A stretch of 64,000 nt of DNA from Stenotrophomonas pavanii (lineage in GTDB: Bacteria > Pseudomonadota > Gammaproteobacteria > Xanthomonadales > Xanthomonadaceae): positions 540,793 through 604,792 of the forward strand of contig NZ_FNFQ01000002.1 of assembly GCF_900101175.1 (NCBI RefSeq), read 5' to 3'. Position numbers and translations under genes: made by a program. The notes under the pieces were generated by a model that saw only the letters and a program-made list of their open reading frames with translations, did no database searches and had not been told where the DNA came from. Positions 10,890 through 19,239 of this stretch are shown one piece after another (position 1 is the stretch's first letter; every line of letters begins with the position of its first letter).

Positions 10890-11249
10890 CTAGCGTGCGT
10901 CGAAGCGCTCGCGGGCGGCGTCCAGTGCCGGGAAGTTGTGCTCGGCCCAACGGTCCAGAGCGGACAGCGTGTCAACCAGGCCACGCGCGACTTCGGTCAG
11001 CCGGTACTCCACATGCAGTGGCTTTTTGCCCAGCTCACACCGCTCGACCAGGCCATTGCGCTCCAGCTGCCGCAGGGTCTGGGTCAACACCTTCTGCGAG
11101 ATGCCTTCGATCTTCCGCAGCAGCGCGCCATTGCGCAGCGGCCCCTGCGACAGTGCCGGCAACAGCAGCATCACCCACTTGCCGGAGATCAGCGCCAGCG
11201 CATCACGTGCCGAACAATCGGCGGCATAGACATCGCCCGGACAGGCCAT
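10890..11249 (-). CDS. HxlR family winged-helix regulator
   Basis: A 119-residue MarR/HxlR-type DNA-binding protein. A cysteine-containing N terminus (MACPGDVYAADCSARDAL) precedes ISGKWVMLLLPAL, the HxlR signature helix. The recognition helix region ISQKVLTQTLRQLERNGLVER and the wing HVEYRLTEVARGL follow. HxlR members often sense quinones or electrophiles through the N-terminal cysteine. This gene is divergent from a quinone-type NAD(P)H reductase, and it probably controls that gene. The 78-base intergenic region has TTAC at 11252-11255 and GTAA at 11266-11269, a possible dyad operator. Confidence 0.88.
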   Translation of the reverse strand: MACPGDVYAADCSARDALALISGKWVMLLLPALSQGPLRNGALLRKIEGISQKVLTQTLRQLERNGLVERCELGKKPLHVEYRLTEVARGLVDTLSALDRWAEHNFPALDAARERFDAR

Positions 11250-11327
11250 GGTTACCTCAAGGTGCGTAATTGCCGGGGCACTCCGGCATCGCGAGGATGG
11301 TCGCACACTCCACCAACACCTCGCCCC

Positions 11328-12095
11328 ATGCGCGCCCTGATCCTGCTTGCCCATCCCGAACCCCGCTCGTTCAACGCCTACCTGGCCGCGCAGGCCGCCG
11401 AACAGCTGCGCCATGACGCCCTGCAGGTGGACGTGGTCGACCTGTATGCGGAAGGCTTCGATCCGCTGGAAGCGACCCATCATCATGCAAGGCGCCTGCA
11501 GCCCGACCGCTTCGATGCCCAGCGCGAACAGCGTCATGGCGCCGAACAGGGCCGGCTACCCGCCGATGTGCAGCGCCATCTGCAGTTGCTGCGCGCTGCC
11601 GATCGGGTGATCCTGCAGTTCCCGCTGTGGTGGTTTTCGGCACCGGCAATCCTCAAGGGCTGGCTGGACCGCGTACTGGTCTACGGGCCGATGTACAACA
11701 GCCGCCTGCGCCACGAAGACGGCGCGATGCGCGGCAAGCGTGCCCTGCTCAGCGTCACCACCGGCGCTTCGGCGCGGGCCTGCGCGGTGGATGGCCGTGA
11801 GGGTGATACCCGCCTGTTGCTGTGGCCGTTGATGTACAGCCTGCGCTACGTCGGCTTCGATGTGATGGAACCGCATGTGGTGCACGGCGTGCGTTCCGGG
11901 CTGGCACCGGAGCGCGCGCAGGCACACGACGAGGCACTGGCTGCAGCAACGCACTACTACCGCGAACGCCTGGCGCACTGGACGCAGTGGCCCACCGTGC
12001 CCTTCAACGACAGCGCGGAATTCGAGGACGGCGTGGTGCTGCGCGCGGAGGCCACCACCTACAGCTCCTTCATCCGCCATCGCAACGCCGGATGA
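11328..12095 (+). CDS. NAD(P)H-dependent quinone/FMN oxidoreductase (flavodoxin-like fold)
   Basis: A 255-residue protein of the NQO1/KefF/MdaB superfamily, two-electron reducing quinones or nitro compounds with a bound flavin. It begins MRALILLAHPEPRSFNAYLA, the nucleotide-binding strand-loop, and has the family motif QFPLWWFSAPAILKGWLDRV that packs on the isoalloxazine ring, followed by VYGPMYN. The ATG at 11328 follows directly from the divergent HxlR promoter region, and the much longer open frame upstream is a shadow of tadA and hxlR. Likely role: detoxification of electrophiles under HxlR control. Confidence 0.88.
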   Translation: MRALILLAHPEPRSFNAYLAAQAAEQLRHDALQVDVVDLYAEGFDPLEATHHHARRLQPDRFDAQREQRHGAEQGRLPADVQRHLQLLRAADRVILQFPLWWFSAPAILKGWLDRVLVYGPMYNSRLRHEDGAMRGKRALLSVTTGASARACAVDGREGDTRLLLWPLMYSLRYVGFDVMEPHVVHGVRSGLAPERAQAHDEALAAATHYYRERLAHWTQWPTVPFNDSAEFEDGVVLRAEATTYSSFIRHRNAG

Positions 12096-12163
12096 ATCCA
12101 GGTCTGCACGCTGGATCGGGACGCGCGATACTACGTGCCCATTGAAAGCACCTTGGTGAACCC

Positions 12164-12601
12164 ATGACCACCCTTCGCGCCTCGCGCGCCGACGACGGCG
12201 CCGCCCTCGTCGACCTCTGGCGCCGCGCCGTCGACGCCACCCACGACTTCCTCAGCGCAGAAGACCGCCAGGCCATCGACGCCGAAGTCGCCGGTTTCCT
12301 GCCGCTGGCGCCGATGACCGTGGCCGTCGACGCTCAGGACCGCCCCCTTGGCTTCATGCTGATCGATGGTACGCACATGGAAGCGCTGTTCATCGATCCT
12401 GACGTGCGCGGTACCGGTATCGGCCGGCGACTGCTGCAGCATGCGCTGGCCCTGCATCCGCAGCTCAGTACCGACGTCAACGAACAGAACGCGCAGGCCG
12501 TCGGCTTCTACCAGCGCATGGGCTTCGTCGAAACCGGACGTTCACCGCTGGATTCGCAGGGCCGCCCGTATCCACTGATCCATCTCCGGTACGACGGCTG
12601 A
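12164..12601 (+). CDS. GNAT N-acetyltransferase (YjaB-like)
   Basis: A 145-residue acetyltransferase of the GNAT fold. It starts MTTLRASRADDGAALVDLWRRA. The acetyl-CoA-binding motif A is EALFIDPDVRGTGIGRRLL (R/QxxGxG/A form), followed by motif B with NEQNAQAVGFYQRMGFVETG. These features place it close to YjaB-type lysine or small-molecule acetyltransferases; the acceptor is unknown. It lies 68 bases after the quinone reductase gene on the same strand and may share its transcript. Confidence 0.85.
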   Translation: MTTLRASRADDGAALVDLWRRAVDATHDFLSAEDRQAIDAEVAGFLPLAPMTVAVDAQDRPLGFMLIDGTHMEALFIDPDVRGTGIGRRLLQHALALHPQLSTDVNEQNAQAVGFYQRMGFVETGRSPLDSQGRPYPLIHLRYDG

Positions 12602-12622
12602 GATCAGCCCCGGCGGCGGGGG

Positions 12623-13141
12623 TCAATCCACGGGCGGGGCGTTTGCCTCGAATGCCGCTGAGTAGCGCACTTCGCCCTGCGCGATCGGCGGCACCAGAGA
12701 GACGGCCTGGAAGTACGCTGCTGGAACACCCGGCAGTACCAGGCCCGGTTCGGCATGGAACCCGAACCGCCCGTAGTAGGACGGCTCCCCCAGCACGACG
12801 CAGCCCTGCGCGCCCTGCCTACGCAATGCGTCGAGCGCCGCGTGCATCAGCGCTGCGCCAATGCCCTGCCCCTGGCATCCGGGCAGCACCGAGATGGGCC
12901 CCACGCCAAACCAGCCGGTGCTGCCATCGGTGATTGTCACCGGCGACAGGGCGATGTGCCCGACGACCTGCCCGTCCTTCTCGGCGACCAGCGAAAGATT
13001 CAGCTCTCCACGCGAACGCAGCGCATCGACAATGAACTGCTCGGTGTGGCTGCTGTGCGGCACATCGCGGAAGGCCGCCTCAGTGAGTGCGTGGATGCTT
13101 GCCCGATCTTTACTGGACTCAGGCCGAATCGTGTAATTCAT
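12623..13141 (-). CDS. GNAT N-acetyltransferase (YhbS-like)
   Basis: A 172-residue acetyltransferase beginning MNYTIRPESSKDRASIHALTEAAF. The CoA-binding loop is GPISVLPGCQGQGIGAALMHAALDALR, with the Q-x-x-G-x-G/A pattern, then GCVVLGEPSYYGRFGF, which is characteristic of the YhbS subgroup (a GxPxYYxRFGF block). The substrate is unknown. It is convergent with the preceding GNAT gene, leaving 21 bases between stops. Confidence 0.88.
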   Translation of the reverse strand: MNYTIRPESSKDRASIHALTEAAFRDVPHSSHTEQFIVDALRSRGELNLSLVAEKDGQVVGHIALSPVTITDGSTGWFGVGPISVLPGCQGQGIGAALMHAALDALRRQGAQGCVVLGEPSYYGRFGFHAEPGLVLPGVPAAYFQAVSLVPPIAQGEVRYSAAFEANAPPVD

Positions 13142-13395
13142 GGCGCCCGTCTCTGTGATGGAAATGTGAATTATTGATTTGAATCACACATCTGCAGAAA
13201 AGCCTGCGTCGCACGCAACGCCAGCGAAAGCGCCGGATCGCCCACGGCGCAGGCGATACGCACGAGGTAGCACCCGCCGGCGCGTCAAAAACATGGCGCG
13301 CCTGGTGGCAATGGCTTGCCGGCACGCTCCATAATCGGAAAACCTGTCACCCAGGAAGGATATATGGACATGGACGCGCCATGCAGGACCGGGCC

Positions 13396-14052
13396 ATGGA
13401 TGTAGCACAGCGCGAACACAGGGGACGGCCGTTGTTGGCGTTGATCGCGCTATTGCCGCTGGCCGCGTGCTCACCTTATGCCGATGCCGAGCGCGACGTT
13501 GCTGCGGGTGGACGCGGCCTGGCCAGGCTCAACCCGGCGCCGAAGCAGGCCTACGAACTGGTGCTGACAGTGAAGGACGCACCGGGCCCGTTCGCGGTTG
13601 TTGAGGGCGTGGCCCAGTATGACGTCAGCAACTACGAAGACTGCGGGCGGGTCATCTGGTCCACCGGTACGGCCAGCCGCATCACCAGCCAGGAACCGGT
13701 GGAGCTGCGCAGGACGGGCGAGAACGAATACCGCGGTACGTTCTACCTCGACCGCATGCAGGACCAGGACTATTACGATCGCGGTACGTGCCACTGGACG
13801 CTGACCGGCGTTGGCGCGATGTTGCGTGCCACGACCGGCGAAGCTGATACGCGATTCCTTACGTTCATCGACAAGAAGCGCATGGACGCGGGATCGCCGT
13901 TGACTCTCTACTATCCGAAGACTGCTTATCCCCGCGCCGAGCTCGCTGCCAACTTCCCTGCCAGCGGCAAAGAAGATCCGTCGGCCTACAAGGAGGAACT
14001 GCGCGACGCGCTGTTCTCGACCACAACCACTGTGCGGACGCTCGCGCCATGA
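13396..14052 (+). CDS. Lipoprotein, probable immunity protein for the lipase effector (copy 1)
   Basis: A protein of about 218 residues with a type II signal peptide: a charged start, LLALIALLPLAAC, then S, so the lipobox is L-A-A-C. The ATG at 13396 is chosen because AGGA lies 9 bases before it; an ATG 15 bases upstream lacks a site. The mature part shares a run of blocks with the next gene: GGRGLAxLNPxPxxAYELVL, FAVVEGVAQYDV, RITSQEPVELR and CHW. The two are therefore tandem duplicates. Lipoproteins next to XVIPCD toxins of the Xanthomonas-type T4SS are typically periplasmic immunity proteins. No known domain is recognised, so the role is inferred from context. Confidence 0.7.
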   Translation: MDVAQREHRGRPLLALIALLPLAACSPYADAERDVAAGGRGLARLNPAPKQAYELVLTVKDAPGPFAVVEGVAQYDVSNYEDCGRVIWSTGTASRITSQEPVELRRTGENEYRGTFYLDRMQDQDYYDRGTCHWTLTGVGAMLRATTGEADTRFLTFIDKKRMDAGSPLTLYYPKTAYPRAELAANFPASGKEDPSAYKEELRDALFSTTTTVRTLAP

Positions 14053-14095
14053 GCTGCCAGTGCCACATTTCCCCCTACACACCAGGAGGCCGACA

Positions 14096-14749
14096 TTGCG
14101 CCACAAGATGATTCCGTGCCTTGCTCTGCTTCTGTTGACCGCCTGCCATCCGGAGACCGCCATGAACCAGGAACGTGCCGCTGCTGAAGCCGATGTCGCC
14201 CAGGGTGGGCGCGGCCTCGCCAAGCTCAACCCCAGCCCGCGCAAGGCCTATGAACTGGTACTGCGCCTGAAGGACGCCCCCGGCGATTTTGCGGTGGTCG
14301 AAGGCGTCGCACAGTACGACGTCACCAACGAAGACCAGTGCGGCCACATCGAGCCGGCCACCGGCACGGCCGCACGCATCACCAGCCAGGAGCCGGTGGA
14401 ACTGCGCAAGGTCGCCGATGGCGAGTACCGGGGCACGCTCTATGTGGACCGCATGCTGGATGAGGACTACTACGGCCGCGGCGTGTGCCACTGGGAGTTC
14501 ACTGGTGCTGGGGCGATGTTGAAGGCGACGGGCGCTGAAGAAGAGACCCGCTTCCTAACCTTCGTTGACGCCAAGCCACTGACCGAAGGTGGCGCGCATA
14601 CGCTCTACTATCCGGATCTGGTCTATCCGAAGGCAGATCGCGTTCCCAATTTTCCCGCCAGTGGCGAGCCCGATCGCAGCAATTACGCCCCTGATCTTCA
14701 GGACAAGCTGTTTACGATCACCCTCTCCGCAAGTGAGGTGGCGCCGTGA
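14096..14749 (+). CDS. Lipoprotein, probable immunity protein for the lipase effector (copy 2)
   Basis: A protein of about 217 residues, paralogous over its full length to the gene 44 bases upstream. The likely start is TTG at 14096 (LRHKMIPCLALLLLTAC), with AGGAGG 7 bases before it; the lipobox is L-T-A-C. An ATG at 14060 in the same frame lacks a ribosome site. The stop TGA overlaps the GTG start of the lipase effector (GTGA at 14746-14749), so translation of the two is coupled. That is expected for an immunity protein made together with its toxin. Which of the two copies protects, or whether both do, cannot be told from sequence. Confidence 0.72.
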   Translation: MRHKMIPCLALLLLTACHPETAMNQERAAAEADVAQGGRGLAKLNPSPRKAYELVLRLKDAPGDFAVVEGVAQYDVTNEDQCGHIEPATGTAARITSQEPVELRKVADGEYRGTLYVDRMLDEDYYGRGVCHWEFTGAGAMLKATGAEEETRFLTFVDAKPLTEGGAHTLYYPDLVYPKADRVPNFPASGEPDRSNYAPDLQDKLFTITLSASEVAP

Positions 14750-16074
14750 CCATCACCTCCCAGGATTACGCTGCGTTATCTGATGACGCCTACAAGGATC
14801 GGGCCGTCGGCCGACGTGAACCCGGCCAAGAAGAGAAAGTCACCTTAAACGGCCATGAGTACAAGATTCTTGAGCATGTCAATAATCGTCTCAACGGCTA
14901 TCAAGGGACCGTCTATCAGCGCGTAGACAGCAAAGAGATCGTCATTGCGCATCGTGGCACCGAGCAGATAGCTCGCGACGCGATTCTGACCGATGGCGGC
15001 ATGGTGGTTGCGCGCACCAATGTGCAGGCGCCGGACGCGATCGCGTTGACACAGAGAACACTCGAAACTGCCGCATTGCAGGGACGCTTGAATGGCGGAC
15101 ATGCCCCCCAGGTCACCGTCACCGGTCACTCCCTCGGCGGCGCGCTGGCCCAGATCACCTCGCACCATTTCAACGTCAAGGGCGAAACCTTCAACGCCTA
15201 TGGCGCGGTCAGCCTCAGCTACCGCATCCCGGAAGGCGGCAACACCATGATCAACCATGTCATGGCCTCCGATCCGGTCAGCGCGGCGTCGCCGCACTTC
15301 GGCCAGGTGCGCATCTACGCCAGGCCGAACGAAATCAGCACGCTTGCCGCGAACGGCTTCAGCAATCACTCATTGCGCGCCCTGATCCCCGACCGGCCGA
15401 TCATCGCCGCAGGCAGCTCGTTCGGCGCGCACAAGCTGGGCAACTTCCTCGGTGACGGCTCGGTGCTGCAACACCCGGAAACGCAGAAGCTGGCAAAAGA
15501 CAACGCCAGGATGATCGAGGAGTACCGCGACGACGTTGAATCACTGCGCCGCGGTGTCACCCGCGCGGCGCGCGGCATTCCGGGCGGCGCCGTCGATCTG
15601 TACGACCACATCCGCGGCCCGCTGCAGCCCGGTGAGCCGGCACGTCGCGAAGCCGAGAAGAATGGCCATCACACCAGCATGCTGCGCATGGACGATCCCA
15701 ACCATGTGGGCAACCCACTGTTCAACGACGCGATCCGTGGCGTGCATGCGCAGGACGTCCGCGTCGGCCGGGTACCGGACGTAATGAGCACGCAGCTGGC
15801 CGGCAGCCTGGCCGCCGAAATGCACGCAGCGGGCGGCAAGCGCATCGACGAAGTGGTCATGAATGCCGATGCCTCGCGCAGCTTCGCCGTGCAGGGCCAG
15901 GGCGGCGATCCCGCCCACCTTCGCGTGTCGGTGGATACAGCAGTGGCGATGAACACCCCACTGGAACAGAGCAGCCAGCGCATCGACCAGCAGGCCGCAG
16001 GCCAGCGGCTTGCGCTGGAGCGCGACCAACAGCTGGAACAGCAGCAGCATCAGACCCGCAGCCTGCAGGCCTGA
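14746..16074 (+). CDS. T4SS antibacterial effector: class-3 lipase with C-terminal XVIPCD
   Basis: A 442-residue putative toxin. The N-terminal half is an alpha/beta hydrolase of the lipase class-3 type: IAHRGTE (about 67-73, oxyanion strand), nucleophile elbow GHSLGG with Ser129, and a candidate acid in ASDPVS (Asp176). The C-terminal third matches the XVIPCD that binds VirD4: DPNHVGNPLFNDAIRGVH, KRIDEVVM, FAVQGQGGDPAHLRVSVDTA and TPLEQSSQRI, then a Gln-rich tail. It has no signal peptide, as expected for a substrate taken from the cytoplasm. It starts with GTG, overlapping the upstream immunity gene. Probable action: hydrolysis of membrane phospholipid in the target periplasm. The specific lipid is unknown. 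Confidence 0.85.
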   Translation: MTITSQDYAALSDDAYKDRAVGRREPGQEEKVTLNGHEYKILEHVNNRLNGYQGTVYQRVDSKEIVIAHRGTEQIARDAILTDGGMVVARTNVQAPDAIALTQRTLETAALQGRLNGGHAPQVTVTGHSLGGALAQITSHHFNVKGETFNAYGAVSLSYRIPEGGNTMINHVMASDPVSAASPHFGQVRIYARPNEISTLAANGFSNHSLRALIPDRPIIAAGSSFGAHKLGNFLGDGSVLQHPETQKLAKDNARMIEEYRDDVESLRRGVTRAARGIPGGAVDLYDHIRGPLQPGEPARREAEKNGHHTSMLRMDDPNHVGNPLFNDAIRGVHAQDVRVGRVPDVMSTQLAGSLAAEMHAAGGKRIDEVVMNADASRSFAVQGQGGDPAHLRVSVDTAVAMNTPLEQSSQRIDQQAAGQRLALERDQQLEQQQHQTRSLQA

Positions 16075-16081
16075 TGGCGGC

Positions 16082-16108
16082 GCGGGAGCCACTCACCCCG
16101 GCTCCCGC
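16082..16108 (+). terminator. Hairpin after the lipase effector gene
   Basis: GCGGGAGCC (16082-16090) pairs with GGCTCCCGC (16100-16108), between two convergent genes. There is no clear T tract, so it may be a bidirectional stem or Rho-assisted stop. Confidence 0.5.
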
Positions 16109-16126
16109 ACCCTTCGGCACGCCGGC

Positions 16127-17395
16127 TCAGGGGCTGGAGGCCGCCATTGGCACGGCTCCTCCGGCAGTCACGAACGGATCCGGGCCGGAATCCGGGAATG
16201 CACCGCAGGCACGATCGCCGGGTGCCACCGGATCACAGGGCCACTGCGCGCGTGCGACCTTCTCGCGCAGCTCGAAGCGATCGCCGGTCCAGACCACGAA
16301 CGCGATGTGCTCGCGGTTCCAGTCGCTGTAGGCGCGCGGACCGCCCTTCTGCGCCGTTTCCGGGTACTGCACGAACCAACGCAAGGCCGGGCCGTACTGC
16401 AACTTGCTGTGGTCCAGATTGAGCCGGCCCTCACGCGACAGCTGTCGCGCACGGTCGGCGTCCGTCACCGGCGGCATGGCCGGCAACGCATCGGCAGTCA
16501 CATCCCGCGGCGCCGCGTCCCCGCGGACCTGGTACACGCGCTGTGCCACATAGGCCTCGCGGCAATCACCCGCTGGCACGCGGACCGGCTCCGCGCCGTA
16601 CTCACCGCGGTTGGCGACCTGGTCGCTGCAGGTGAACGGCGCCGACACCAGATAGAACGTGCTGTCGGCATCGCGCCCTTCCAGCGAGCGCACCCAGATA
16701 TCACCCATCCGCGCGATGAAATCCGGGCGTTGGCCGTAGCCCGGCACCGCCTTGAACCAGGCCTTCTGCCGCACCTCGCGCTCGCGCCAGGCGCGCGGCA
16801 AGTGGATGTCCTGCTCGGGCAGCGCGACCAGCAGCGCGGCCAGATGCGCCGGCATCGTGCCCTGGCAGGCGCCGATCAGCAGGTCGCCCTGGGTCGCCAG
16901 CCGCCCGGCCAGATCCACCGGGCAACGGGCACCGAGCGCCCGCCCGGTCGCCTGCTCGGGCGGCAACGGCACGATGGCCAATGCGGGCGGAGCGGGTGCT
17001 ACCGCCGGAACGGTTGGCTCGACGGCGGCAGGCGGTGCAGCCACAGGCGCCGCCGCTGCGGGCGCAACGGGCGCGGGCGCCGGGTCCGAAGCCGGCGCCG
17101 GCTGCGTGTCCACCACGGGTGTCGCAGGGGGTATCACGGCAGCCGGTACTTCGGGAGCCGGCGCCACGACAACGGCGTCGGCCGCCGCGGGCGCTGTAAC
17201 GGGCGCCGCCCCTGCAGGCGCGTCGACAGTTGCCTCTGCAGCGGGGTGCGTCTCCACGACGGGCGCCGCTGCCTCCTGAGCCTGTGCCGACGCTGCGGCA
17301 AGTCCAAGTGACAGCAGCCAGAGCGGCGGCAGGCGGCGCACGGATGCATTGCAGCGGGCCGCGGCGTGCCGGGCATTCGGGGGAACGATTCGCAT
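16127..17395 (-). CDS. Secreted protein with Pro/Ala-rich linker, function unknown
   Basis: A 422-residue protein with a Sec signal peptide (LPPLWLLSLGLAAASAQA, cleavage after about residue 40). A disordered Ala/Pro/Val-rich linker of about 110 residues follows, and then a folded C-terminal domain of about 270 residues containing four or more cysteines (GARCPVDL, IGACQG, PFTCSD, GDCREAY, WPCDPV, RACGAF). No family is recognised. It lies between the lipase and muramidase effectors on the strand opposite the lipase. It could be an envelope protein of the killing locus or unrelated. The even number of cysteines suggests periplasmic disulphides. Confidence 0.7.
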   Translation of the reverse strand: MRIVPPNARHAAARCNASVRRLPPLWLLSLGLAAASAQAQEAAAPVVETHPAAEATVDAPAGAAPVTAPAAADAVVVAPAPEVPAAVIPPATPVVDTQPAPASDPAPAPVAPAAAAPVAAPPAAVEPTVPAVAPAPPALAIVPLPPEQATGRALGARCPVDLAGRLATQGDLLIGACQGTMPAHLAALLVALPEQDIHLPRAWREREVRQKAWFKAVPGYGQRPDFIARMGDIWVRSLEGRDADSTFYLVSAPFTCSDQVANRGEYGAEPVRVPAGDCREAYVAQRVYQVRGDAAPRDVTADALPAMPPVTDADRARQLSREGRLNLDHSKLQYGPALRWFVQYPETAQKGGPRAYSDWNREHIAFVVWTGDRFELREKVARAQWPCDPVAPGDRACGAFPDSGPDPFVTAGGAVPMAASSP

Positions 17396-17491
17396 GTGGT
17401 GTCCTTACGGGTGGGTTTCCATGTCGGCGCCACAGGGCGCCACGCGTCGTACGTAAAGCACCAGCGGGCACCCTGCCCGCCGGCATCGGTG

Positions 17492-18499
17492 TTACAGGGA
17501 TCGAGAACGCTGCTCCTGCTCGCGGGCGAGCGCGGCCGCCGGGTCCTGCTGGGCGACGCTGGCCGCCAACTGCTGGCTGCTCTGCGCCAGCGGCTGCTGC
17601 GCCGCCTGTTCGCGATCGACCGAAGCGCGCAGCATGGCCGGGTCACCCAGCGCGCCCTGCACGGCAAACAACGTGCGGCCGTCGTTGCCAGCCAGGAGAT
17701 GATCGATGCGCGACATCCCCGCCTTCTGCGCGCTCAGCGCCAGTGCGCCGGCTGCATTGTCCAGTTCCTGCACGCTGCGCAGACCGCTTTGCGGCCCCAT
17801 CTGCTGCAGGTGCTGGCGCGCTCCCGAGAACAGCGTGTATCCCGGCTCGCCCGGTTGCGACATGTCGCGTCCCGTTGCCTGCTGGGCAGGCGCCCCCACT
17901 TCGCCGCGCTCCAGGCGCGCCATCACATCGGGGGTCAGCTTCTGTTGCCACACGTCAAAACGCTGCTGGCGGGCTTCGATGCCGTTGAGCGCGCCATTCA
18001 GGGCACGCGTGGCTTCGCGCACATCCTCGCGTGCCGCCTCCGGCACCCGCGTCTGCCACTGCCACACGGCAATGCGACCTGCGTGCTCGGGCTGCGCGGC
18101 CAGTTCCGGGTGATTCACCAGGTCCAGTTCCAGCGCCTTGCCGGCACGCTCATAGTTCTCCTTGCCGACCAGCGGCAGATAGCCGCGGCCGTGATACTTC
18201 AGCGCGTCGCCAGGCGCGTCGTTGCCCATGCGCCCGCCGTACATCAGCTCAGCCAGGTTTTCCGGGCGGCCACGCAGCGCTTCCTGGCGGGCGCTCTCCA
18301 GCGCAGCGTTGCCATTGCGCCACGCCGCTTCCACCGGGATCTGCGAGATGCCCCGGGTGAAGTTGAAACTCTCGTTGAGACGGCTCAAGCCCCGGGATTC
18401 ATGCCCGGCCTGCGCCATGAAGTTGGCCAGTTCCCGGGACGAAGTCATGCCGGCCTCCGTGGCCTGCCGCAACAGCAACGACTCCCTATCCTGCGACAC
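17492..18499 (-). CDS. T4SS antibacterial effector: GH19 peptidoglycan hydrolase with C-terminal XVIPCD
   Basis: A 335-residue putative toxin. Residues 1-200 resemble glycoside hydrolase family 19 lysozyme-like enzymes: FMAQAGHESRGLSRLNESFNF with Glu34 and Glu43 as candidate catalytic acids, and KYHGRGYLPLVGKENYERAG matching the GRGxxQLTGxxNY block of phage endolysins. Residues 213-315 form an XVIPCD: GYTLFSGARQHL, KAGMSRIDHLL, LFAVQGALGDPAMLRASVD and QPLAQSSQQL, then an Ala/Gln tail. There is no signal peptide. Expected to cleave glycan strands in the periplasm of the target cell. Its position beside virB6 and next to an immunity-type gene parallels the X. citri T4SS locus. Confidence 0.88.
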   Translation of the reverse strand: MSQDRESLLLRQATEAGMTSSRELANFMAQAGHESRGLSRLNESFNFTRGISQIPVEAAWRNGNAALESARQEALRGRPENLAELMYGGRMGNDAPGDALKYHGRGYLPLVGKENYERAGKALELDLVNHPELAAQPEHAGRIAVWQWQTRVPEAAREDVREATRALNGALNGIEARQQRFDVWQQKLTPDVMARLERGEVGAPAQQATGRDMSQPGEPGYTLFSGARQHLQQMGPQSGLRSVQELDNAAGALALSAQKAGMSRIDHLLAGNDGRTLFAVQGALGDPAMLRASVDREQAAQQPLAQSSQQLAASVAQQDPAAALAREQEQRSRSL

Positions 18500-18556
18500 G
18501 GTGAAACTCCTGCTCGATCATCGTTGGATACTCCCGCCTCCTCACAGGCATGGCAC

Positions 18557-19239
18557 TCAGGGCAAGCTCACGTCGGCGACGACGGACGGATCGAAATCCT
18601 CGAACCGCACCCGGCCAAGCTCGGCCGCGGAGAAATCGCGCGTGTGGGTCGCTTCGGTTTCGGTGTCCACCACCTTGCGCTGCACGCCATGCACCCAGCA
18701 CGCCTGCTCGGCAGGTGCATACCGGAAGGTGTAGACGCTGCTCCAGCGTTCGCGGCTGCCGCCGTTGGTGATCACGCTGAACGCGCCGTCTTCAATCGTC
18801 ACGTAGGCGAAGGGGTCACCGGCAATGCCACCGCGCGTTGAGCACGGCACCAGCTTGTCGTTGCGTGCCGCCAGCTGCCAGCGGCCCGTGGCATCGCCCA
18901 GCAGCAACAGCAGGACCCGGTTCGGTCCGTGCTCGCCGGGCAGCAAGCCCTCCGGAGGAGGTTGGTCGATCACCAGGAGCTGGTCCTGGAAACCATTGCC
19001 GGTCAGATCGCCGCGTACGGCTTCCAGCAGGTTCGCGCCGGACGGAACGAACGCCAGGGCATTGTCCATGTGCGTGCCACTCCCCTTCTCCATCCCCTGC
19101 AACTCCTTCAATCCCGTCTTGCCAGTTCCCGAGCGGAGGCCGGAAACGGGGCGATGCCCCGCACGTGCCCGGCGGCCGCCATGGCGGATGATAGCCCCGA
19201 GCCCACGGCAACCGCGATGGTGGCAAGCGTCACCCGCAC
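18557..19239 (-). pseudogene. Probable immunity protein for the GH19 effector, frameshifted at the signal peptide
   Basis: The body of the protein (from 19093 or earlier down to 18557) reads GMEKGSGTHMDNALAFVPSG, then GDLTGNGFQDQLLVID, a D-x-T-G-N-G-x-x-D loop like a calcium-binding repeat, and ends ADVSLP. This fits the XAC2610-type immunity proteins that pair with GH19 effectors. Those work in the periplasm, yet this frame has no signal peptide. In the next frame a GTG at 19239 opens a clear Sec signal (VRVTLATIAVAVGSGLSSAMA, about) running on to ELARRD and a TGA at 19108-19110. Restoring one base in the ACGGGAT run at about 19112-19118 would join the two. It is a genuine 1-base deletion or a sequencing error. 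Confidence 0.65.
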
